56,631 nt of DNA from Archangium sp. (lineage in GTDB: Bacteria > Myxococcota > Myxococcia > Myxococcales > Myxococcaceae): NCBI GenBank assembly GCA_030681645.1, contig JAUXRX010000058.1:1-56631 (forward strand), read 5' to 3'. Shown here piece by piece: positions 33,059 to 39,596 of this stretch (the first letter of the stretch is position 1; each line of letters starts with the position of its first letter). The position numbers were made by a program, and so were the translations under genes. The notes beneath the pieces were generated by a model that was given only the letters and a program-made list of their open reading frames with translations, did not search any database and was not told the origin of the DNA.

Positions 33059-34600
33059 ATGGTGAAGGAAAGCACGCACGTCGGGTCGCCCCCGGACGAG
33101 GACGAAGAGATTCGCCCCGCAGGACCGCGCCCCTCGATGCCCGTGACCACCGGCATCCCCCAGCGCCGTGGCACCGGCCAGGTCTCGTCAGGTTTCGGTG
33201 GCCCTGCAGGCACCCGTCCGCCGTCGGCCTCGGGCGCAGGTGGCTCCCCCAGCCGCCCCATGCCCGGCTCCCGCCCCCCCGGAGCGCCGCAGTCGCGCCC
33301 TCCGCCCGTGGGAGCCCGCCCAGGCCCCGCGGCGCGCTTCTTCCCGCCGCAGCCCCGCTCCCTGCAGGAGGCCGGCATCTCCCAGACGATGGGCGAAGAG
33401 CTGGTGCTCAAGGCGCTCTTCTTCGCCGGTGAGCTCCGCGGCGCCGACATCTGCAACCGCATCAAGCTGCCGCAGCTGATCGTCGACGAGATCATCGAAG
33501 GCCTGCGCAAGCAGAAGTTCGTCGACCTGAAGGGCGGCGCCGGGCTGGGCGTGGGCAAGTCGTCGATGATCTACACGCTCACCACGTTCGCCACCGACGT
33601 GCTCCGGCAGATCCTCGATCGCAACCGCTACAACGGCCCGGCGCCGGTGCGCCTCGAGGACTGGTTCGAGGCCGTGGCGGCGCAGACCGTTCGCGGCATG
33701 CGCATCAACAAAGAGCGCATGAAGGAGAAGTTCGGCAACCAGCTGGTGGTGAAGGACTCGATCTTCGACGGCCTCGGGCCCGCGATGAACTCGGGCAAGG
33801 CCATCTTCTTCTACGGCCCCCCCGGCAACGGCAAGACCGCGCTCTGCCAGGCCCTGGTGAGTTGTTACGAGGGCGACATCTGGGTGCCGCACGCGCTGCT
33901 CGTCGACGACTTCATCATCCGCGTCTACGACTCCAACCTGCACGTGCCGCTGCCGGAAGATCAGAACGCGCCCGCGAACGATCAGCGCTGGGTGCGCTGC
34001 CGCCGCCCGCTGGTGGTCGTCGGCGGTGAGCTCACCCTGCAGACGCTCGACCTCATCTACTCGCCCGACGTGAAGTTCTACGAGGCGCCGTTTCAGCTCA
34101 AGGCCACCAACGGCATGCTGCTGATCGACGATTTCGGCCGCCAGCGCGTGAGCCCGAAGGATCTCCTCAACCGGTGGATCGTCCCCCTCGAGAGCGAGAT
34201 CGACTTCCTCACCCTGCACACGGGCAAGAAGCTGCAGATTCCCTTCGACGTGTTCGTCGCGTTCTCCACCAACCTCGATCCCGCCGACCTCGTCGACGAC
34301 GCCTTCCTGCGCCGCGTTCGCTACAAGCTGGCGGTGCAGCCGCCCGACGAACAGCAGTTCCACGACATCTGGGCGACCGTCTGCAACAAGGCGAAGGTGG
34401 CCTACGACGGCGACGCCATCGAGTGGCTGGTCGACACGCACTACCGGCCCACCAAGCGGCCCTTCGCCGCCTGCCAGCCGCGCGACCTGCTCGGCCAGGT
34501 GATCGACATCGCGCACTACCGCGGTGAGACGCCTTCGCTCACGCCCGAGCTGCTCGACGCGGCTGCGAAGAACTACTTCGTGAACTTCAACAAGAAGTAG
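33059..34600 (+). CDS. AAA+ ATPase with disordered N terminus and winged-helix-like segment
   Basis: A 513-residue protein starting at ATG 33059. Residues 1-100 are Pro/Gly/Ser/Arg-rich and probably disordered. Residues ~103-185 look like a winged helix (ELVLKALFFAGELRGADI ... EGLRKQKFVDLKGG). The AAA+ core has Walker A GPPGNGKT (253-260) and Walker B GMLLIDDFG (D357, D358), a sensor-1 Asn in FSTNLDP, and an Arg pair in FLRRVRYKL. Related ATPases occur across Myxococcota and other Deltaproteobacteria without a fixed role. Its last 28 bp overlap the converging gene. Confidence 0.8.
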   Translation: MVKESTHVGSPPDEDEEIRPAGPRPSMPVTTGIPQRRGTGQVSSGFGGPAGTRPPSASGAGGSPSRPMPGSRPPGAPQSRPPPVGARPGPAARFFPPQPRSLQEAGISQTMGEELVLKALFFAGELRGADICNRIKLPQLIVDEIIEGLRKQKFVDLKGGAGLGVGKSSMIYTLTTFATDVLRQILDRNRYNGPAPVRLEDWFEAVAAQTVRGMRINKERMKEKFGNQLVVKDSIFDGLGPAMNSGKAIFFYGPPGNGKTALCQALVSCYEGDIWVPHALLVDDFIIRVYDSNLHVPLPEDQNAPANDQRWVRCRRPLVVVGGELTLQTLDLIYSPDVKFYEAPFQLKATNGMLLIDDFGRQRVSPKDLLNRWIVPLESEIDFLTLHTGKKLQIPFDVFVAFSTNLDPADLVDDAFLRRVRYKLAVQPPDEQQFHDIWATVCNKAKVAYDGDAIEWLVDTHYRPTKRPFAACQPRDLLGQVIDIAHYRGETPSLTPELLDAAAKNYFVNFNKK

Positions 34601-34905
34601 CGCCGCCGCACGAAGAGCAACGCCGCGCCCAGCACGAACAGCCCGGTGGTCGCCTGCGCGCCGCAGCCCTCGTAGGTGGCCTCGCGGTAGCGCCGCCAGG
34701 TGCACTTGCCCGCGTTGCAGGCAAAGCCGCGATCGCAGTCGCGCTCGGACAGGCAGGGCGACGAGAGGGTCGCGTCCTCTTCTTCCGAGTCGCGCTCGGC
34801 GCCGGTGCCTCCCACGGCCGCGTCGGGCAGGCCCGCGTCGGGCAGATCGGCCTGCGCCATCACCGGGCCAGCGAGCAACAGGATGACCAGCAGCCGGCGC
34901 GTCAC
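34573..34905 (-). CDS. Small secreted Cys-motif protein with MYXO-CTERM-like tail
   Basis: A 110-residue protein read from GTG 34905: a signal peptide (LLVILLLAGPVMAQA), an acidic linker, one small Cys module (SPCLSERDCDRGFACNAGKC), then Gly-Cys-Gly, a hydrophobic helix and RRR. The tail resembles a MYXO-CTERM signal but has about eight more residues after the Arg cluster. The 3' end overlaps the AAA+ ATPase gene by 28 bp, tail to tail. No Shine-Dalgarno sequence is obvious, so the start is uncertain. Confidence 0.6.
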   Translation of the reverse strand: MTRRLLVILLLAGPVMAQADLPDAGLPDAAVGGTGAERDSEEEDATLSSPCLSERDCDRGFACNAGKCTWRRYREATYEGCGAQATTGLFVLGAALLFVRRRYFLLKFTK

Positions 34906-34965
34906 GAGGCGCTGAGGTAGCACGGCGGCAGCAAGTCCGGCGAGCAAGCCGGGGATGTGGTGTAA

Positions 34966-36360
34966 ATGTGTGGCCCCATGGCTCCGCAACCGGACGCGAA
35001 GCACCTGCTCGATCTGCTGCAACGCGCAGCAGAGGAGCTCAAAGCGTCCCAGCGCGACACGGCCTCTGCGCGCGCTGAGTCGAAGAGCCTCTTCGAGAAG
35101 CTCGCCGCCGCTGAGGCCGCGCTCGCCGAAGAGCGCCGCCAGCGCCAGCAGCTCAGCGATGAGCTGATGGACGTGGGCAACACCACGCTCCCGCCCGGCT
35201 CGATGCGCTCGGAGTTCACCAACAAGACGGTGCCGATCGCGCGCTCACCCCTGGCCAATACCACCCCCGGGGGCACCGCCGCGGCGCGCCCGAAGGACGA
35301 GAAGACCAGCGTGGGGGCGGGCGACCCCGAGCTGCTGGGAGAGCGCCTCGAGGCGCTGCAGAACGAGCTGCAGGAACTCGACGCCGAGCGCCGCCAGCTC
35401 AAGGACCGGGTGAAGGCGCTCGAAGAACAGCTCGCCAACCCCGACGCGGCCCGCGCCAAGGGCGAGCTGGAGCACGAGCTGTCGAACACGCGCCAGCAGC
35501 TCATCGTCGAGCAGGCGCGCGGGGCAGACCTGCTCACCCGGCTGCAGGCGTGGGAAGCGCGCAGCCAGGAGCTCGAGCAGTCGCTGGCGTCGAGCAACAC
35601 CGCCGGCCAGGAGGAGCACGCGCAGCTCGAGCAGCTCGCGGGCCAGCTCAGCCAGGTCGAGACCGAGCTCACCACCGAGCGGGCGCGCACGCAGGCGATG
35701 GAAGAGCAGCTCAAGTCGCTGGAGCAGGGCTCGAGCGACGAGCAGAAGCGGCTGTTCGAGGCCACCTCGCGCGTGGCGCAGCTCGAGGTCGAGGTGTCGG
35801 GGCTGCGCGGGCGCCGCGACGAGCTCAACATCGAGATCGGCAAGGTCGAGAACGAGCGGAACGCCGCGCGCGCCCGGGCCACCGAGCTCGAGCACGCCGC
35901 GCAGCAGGTGCGAGACCAGCTCACCGCCGAGCACGCTACGGCCACCGAGGCCGAGCGGGTGAAGCGGTCCGAGCTCGAGCAGCAGCTGACCAGGGAGAAG
36001 GACAAGCACCAGATCACCGCGCAGAAGCTGCTCGAGGCCCGCGGCAAGGGCAAAGAGTCGGAAGAGCGGGTGCAGGCCGGCCTCGCGCAGGTCGCCGAGC
36101 TCACCGCGCGGCTCGAGCGCCTCACCGCCGACCACGCGAAGGAGCTCGAGGCGACGCGCGCCGCGGCGGTCGAGGCGAACGCGCAGCTCACCGCCCGCGT
36201 CGCCGAGCTCGCTTCCCAGCTCGAGACCGCCACCACCGAGTGGCGTCACACCGACCGGCAGTACGAGCAGCTGCACAAAGAGATGCTCACCATCCTCGAC
36301 CAGCGAGACGAAGCGCGGCGCGAGCTGGAGACCATCAAGCAGCGCTTCGGGCTGCGCTGA
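34966..36360 (+). CDS. Long coiled-coil protein
   Basis: A 464-residue protein (second possible start ATG 34978). Residues ~10-65 and ~115-460 are nearly unbroken heptad-type coiled coil rich in Glu, Ala, Gln, Arg and Leu. A short non-coiled, Pro-containing region at ~66-112 separates them. No membrane segment and no enzyme motif. It may be a scaffold or polarity factor; such proteins are common in myxobacterial motility and cell organisation, but nothing here ties it to one pathway. An inverted repeat follows the stop codon. Confidence 0.65.
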   Translation: MCGPMAPQPDAKHLLDLLQRAAEELKASQRDTASARAESKSLFEKLAAAEAALAEERRQRQQLSDELMDVGNTTLPPGSMRSEFTNKTVPIARSPLANTTPGGTAAARPKDEKTSVGAGDPELLGERLEALQNELQELDAERRQLKDRVKALEEQLANPDAARAKGELEHELSNTRQQLIVEQARGADLLTRLQAWEARSQELEQSLASSNTAGQEEHAQLEQLAGQLSQVETELTTERARTQAMEEQLKSLEQGSSDEQKRLFEATSRVAQLEVEVSGLRGRRDELNIEIGKVENERNAARARATELEHAAQQVRDQLTAEHATATEAERVKRSELEQQLTREKDKHQITAQKLLEARGKGKESEERVQAGLAQVAELTARLERLTADHAKELEATRAAAVEANAQLTARVAELASQLETATTEWRHTDRQYEQLHKEMLTILDQRDEARRELETIKQRFGLR

Positions 36361-36367
36361 CCTGTCT

Positions 36368-36394
36368 CCCTCTCCCTGCGGAGCGGGGAGAGGG
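36368..36394. repeat. REP-like hairpin between converging genes
   Basis: CCCTCTCCC (36368-36376) pairs with GGGAGAGGG (36386-36394) over a 9-nt loop; GGCCGGGGTGAGGGG follows. This CTCACCCC...CCCTCTCCC type of element recurs in many bacterial genomes and translates as LTPALSP. It sits exactly between two converging stop codons and may act as a two-way terminator. Confidence 0.6.
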
Positions 36395-36412
36395 CCGGGG
36401 TGAGGGGCCTGC

Positions 36413-36841
36413 TCAGTCGCAGACGTAGGTCATCGTCCAGCCGACACGCTTCATCTCGGGTTCGACGATCGCGGAGCGTTTGATATCCGCCGCGATGCAC
36501 GCGACGAAGTCGGTGACCTCCCCGAAGTTTCCGCCCGCAACGCAGACGTCGGTGAGGTGGCCCCCCACATCCGAGCTCAGCCGGAAATGGATGCTCCCGC
36601 GCCACTCGGCGTCGCTGTGAATGCAGGCGTTCTTGAGCATCCCCGAGCAGGACTGCAGGAGGGCACCGGGTATCAGTTCGACGACCTGTGGCTCATCCGC
36701 GATCGACACAGGCACCTGCTCAGGGCCAGTTCCGCACCACGAAAGGCCGGGTGGGAGCTTCGTGAGCGGCGCACCGGGGTTGACCCACGCCAGTGAGCCC
36801 GCGCAGCCAGTCAGCAGCAAGAGCAGCAGCGCCGCTCTCAC
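36413..36841 (-). CDS. Small lipoprotein with TonB-C-like domain
   Basis: A 142-residue protein. The GTG start at 36841 overlaps the peroxiredoxin stop codon (GTGA) and begins a lipoprotein signal (LLLLLLTGC). The C-terminal ~80 residues (IHFRLSSDVGGHLTDVCVAG ... FVACIAADIKR) resemble the TonB / AgmX-type C-terminal fold, with several Cys likely in disulfides. Role unknown. Confidence 0.62.
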   Translation of the reverse strand: MRAALLLLLLTGCAGSLAWVNPGAPLTKLPPGLSWCGTGPEQVPVSIADEPQVVELIPGALLQSCSGMLKNACIHSDAEWRGSIHFRLSSDVGGHLTDVCVAGGNFGEVTDFVACIAADIKRSAIVEPEMKRVGWTMTYVCD

Positions 36842-37299
36842 GTCTTCGCCGCGCCGATCCGCTCGAGCACGTCCTCGAGGTGCCGGTACACCTGCACCTC
36901 GTGGTGAATCACTTCCACGATCACGCCCTGCTCGTCGATGACGAACGTGGCGCGGCGATCGATGCGCAGCACCGGCCACACCACGCCGTACTTCTCGCTG
37001 ATGACCCGGCTCTCGTCGCCGATGAGCTTGAACTGCAGCCCCTCGGCCTCGGCGAACTTGCAGTTCTTCTCGGCCTTGTCGACCGAGATGCCGATCAGCT
37101 CCGCGCCGGCCGTGGTGATGCGCTCGTGGTTGTCGCGGAAGTTGCGCACCTCGAGCGTGCACGCGGGGGTGAAGGCGCGGGGAAAGAAGAAGAGCACCAC
37201 CTTCTTCTTCCCCCTGAACTCACCGAGCGTGACCCGGTGTCCCCGGCAGTCCACCGCGTCGAAGTCCGGAGCGATCGCGCCACGTTGGAGCATGGTCAT
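36838..37299 (-). CDS. Peroxiredoxin (Bcp/AhpC-TSA family)
   Basis: A 153-residue thioredoxin-fold peroxidase. The active-site motif is PRAFTPACTLE, with peroxidatic Cys47 and Thr44. The nearby resolving Cys typical of Bcp, five residues on, is absent (CTLEVRNF). Cys80 is the only candidate partner besides Cys18, so the enzyme may be 1-Cys or atypical. It reduces hydroperoxides with thiol donors. Its ATG abuts the stop codon of the FeS oxidoreductase, implying that peroxide defence is made together with that electron-transfer protein. Confidence 0.85.
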   Translation of the reverse strand: MTMLQRGAIAPDFDAVDCRGHRVTLGEFRGKKKVVLFFFPRAFTPACTLEVRNFRDNHERITTAGAELIGISVDKAEKNCKFAEAEGLQFKLIGDESRVISEKYGVVWPVLRIDRRATFVIDEQGVIVEVIHHEVQVYRHLEDVLERIGAAKT

Positions 37300-39489
37300 T
37301 CAAGCCTGAGCCTTCGTCTCCATCGAGTCGGCCACCAGCTCGGCCACGTCGCGCACCTTCACGTCTTCCCGGTGCGTATCGGCCAGGCCGTCCTTGAGCA
37401 TCGTGTGACAGAACGGACAAGCCACCGCGACGGTTCCCTCGGCCGGGCCGGTGTAGTTGCCCACCTGGCCGGGGTTGGTGAGGCTGGTCGCAGAGGGGAA
37501 GGGCACGTTCGGGTCCTTCGCGTGCGCCAGGGTGAGGGCGACCTCGTTGCTGCGGTTGTGGTTGATGCGCGTGCCCTCGTGCTCCTCCATCCACATGCGG
37601 GCGCCGCCGGCACCGCAGCAGAACGACTCGCGCTTGCTGCGCTGCATCTCGATCACCTGGAGCCCGGGGATGGCCTTGAGCGCCTCGCGCGGCGCGTCGT
37701 ACACGCCGTTGTGGCGGCCGAGGTAGCAGGGATCATGGAAGGTGAGCTTCTCGTTCATCACCTTGCTGAGCTTGATCCGCTTGGTCTGGATGAGCTCGTT
37801 GATGAACTCGGTGTGGGAGATGACGCGGTAGTTACCGCCGAACTCCGGGTACTCGTTCTTGATGGTGTTCATGCAGTGCGGGCACTGCGTGACGATGGCC
37901 TTGATGCCCTTGGCGTTCCACGAGGCGACGTTCTCCTTCGCCATGTTCTGGTACAGGAACTCGTTGCCGCCGCGGCGCGCCAGCTCGCCGTTGCACTTCT
38001 CTTCCTTGCCCAGCGTGGCGAACTTCACCCCGCCCTCGGTGAGGATCTTCGCCACCGCCTTCGACACCTTCTTCATCCGCTCGTCGTACGAGCCCGCGCA
38101 GCCCACGTAGAAGAGGTACTCGTAGGTGCCGCCGTCGCCCCACTTCGGCAGCGGGATCTCGCCTTCCCACTCGTCGCGCTTCTCCTGGCTCAGGCCCCAG
38201 GGGTTGCCCTGGCGCTCGACGCCTTCGAAGACGCGCTGCAATTCGGGCGGGAAGTCGGCCTCGACCTGCACCTTGTAGCGGCGCATGTCGATGAGGCGCG
38301 GCACGTTCTCGATGAACACCGGGCAGGCGGTCTCGCACCAACCGCAGGTGGTGCAGGCCCACACCGTCTCGGGCTTGAGCAGGCCCCCTTCGGACGCGAC
38401 CAGCGGAGGCATGGCGGTCATCGCGCCGTCGGCGCCCTTCCACTCGTACGAGGTGGTGCCGTCCTCGGACTTCTTCAGCATCGCCGAGGGCAGCTGCGAC
38501 TCGTGATCCCAGAGGAAGTGCTTGATGGCCTGGTTGACGGCCTTGTGCGTGAGCGGCTTGCCGGTGATGTACGTGGGGCAGTGCGTCTGGCAGCGGCCGC
38601 ACTCGGTGCAGGTGTTGACGTCGAGCGCCTGCTTCCAGCTGAGCTGGGTGATGACCTTCGCGCCGTACTCTTCCTTCTCCAGGTTGGGCGTGGACAGCTT
38701 CGCCGACGACGACACGGTGGGCTTGTCGAGGGGCGCGAGCGTCTTCAGGAAGACGTTGGGCAGGCCGACGATGACGTGGAAGTGCTTTCCGTACGGCAGG
38801 AAGTTGAGGAACACGACGACGATCGCCAGGTGCGTCCAGAAGCAGAGGATGCCCAGGCTGTGCAGCGAGCTGTCACCGAGCGACGAGAGCCCCGCGCCGA
38901 CGGCGGAGGTGACCGGCTCGTACGCGCTCCACGCGATGCCCTGGGCGCGGAAGTGCGAGGCGCCGAAGATGAACTCGGTCACCATGAGGCCCGCGATGAA
39001 GCCGAGAATGAGCAGCGCCTCACCCGACTGGGTCATGCGCTTGGGCTTCACCACGATGCGCAGCCAGAAGTAGTACGCGATGGCCAGCACCGAGAGGCCG
39101 GCGATGAGGTCCTTCAGGAAGAGGTAGGCCTTGTAGACGGTGGCCAGCGCCGGCGCTTCGACCCAGAAGGGCGCCGAGAGGTCGGTGAGCACCGTCACGG
39201 CGCTCGGTGAATACGCCATCACGAAGAGCATCAGCGTGCGCGCCTGCACGGTGAGGAACGCCGCGAAGATGAGCACGTGCATGAGGCCGGGCACGAACTC
39301 CTCGCGATCGACCATGCGCTTCTGGCCGAAGCCGAACATGAGCAGCGCCTTGACGCGATCGCCGATGCGGTCCATCCGGTTACCGGGGACGGCCGAGAGG
39401 GCCTTGAAGCCCTTGAGGCGGCCGAACATCGTCACGGCGAAGAAGCTCAGGCCGCAAAAGAGAAAGACGGACACGAGGATGGGATTCAT
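37300..39489 (-). CDS. Membrane-bound iron-sulfur oxidoreductase (heterodisulfide-reductase-like)
   Basis: A 729-residue protein; ATG 39489 is chosen over an in-frame TTG at 39501. The N-terminal ~250 residues have about six TM helices with several His, resembling a haem-b nitrate-reductase-gamma-like domain. Two 4Fe-4S motifs follow: C294, C297, C300, C304 and C379, C382, C385, C389. Two CCG domains follow (YVGCAGSYD ... CPHCMNT; FHDPCYLGR ... FCCGAGG ... CPFCHTM). This architecture matches the proposed electron-transfer-flavoprotein:quinone oxidoreductase of Deltaproteobacteria. It likely passes electrons from fatty or amino acid oxidation to quinone. Peroxiredoxin is the next gene. Confidence 0.85.
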   Translation of the reverse strand: MNPILVSVFLFCGLSFFAVTMFGRLKGFKALSAVPGNRMDRIGDRVKALLMFGFGQKRMVDREEFVPGLMHVLIFAAFLTVQARTLMLFVMAYSPSAVTVLTDLSAPFWVEAPALATVYKAYLFLKDLIAGLSVLAIAYYFWLRIVVKPKRMTQSGEALLILGFIAGLMVTEFIFGASHFRAQGIAWSAYEPVTSAVGAGLSSLGDSSLHSLGILCFWTHLAIVVVFLNFLPYGKHFHVIVGLPNVFLKTLAPLDKPTVSSSAKLSTPNLEKEEYGAKVITQLSWKQALDVNTCTECGRCQTHCPTYITGKPLTHKAVNQAIKHFLWDHESQLPSAMLKKSEDGTTSYEWKGADGAMTAMPPLVASEGGLLKPETVWACTTCGWCETACPVFIENVPRLIDMRRYKVQVEADFPPELQRVFEGVERQGNPWGLSQEKRDEWEGEIPLPKWGDGGTYEYLFYVGCAGSYDERMKKVSKAVAKILTEGGVKFATLGKEEKCNGELARRGGNEFLYQNMAKENVASWNAKGIKAIVTQCPHCMNTIKNEYPEFGGNYRVISHTEFINELIQTKRIKLSKVMNEKLTFHDPCYLGRHNGVYDAPREALKAIPGLQVIEMQRSKRESFCCGAGGARMWMEEHEGTRINHNRSNEVALTLAHAKDPNVPFPSATSLTNPGQVGNYTGPAEGTVAVACPFCHTMLKDGLADTHREDVKVRDVAELVADSMETKAQA

Positions 39490-39596
39490 CGACTTGCCCA
39501 ACTAGCAGGAAACGCGGGGGAATCGCATTGGTCTCGTCCCTCTGCCTGCAGGGTCTTTCTTGCACCGCATTAGCCATCCGGGTGTCATCTGAGGCC

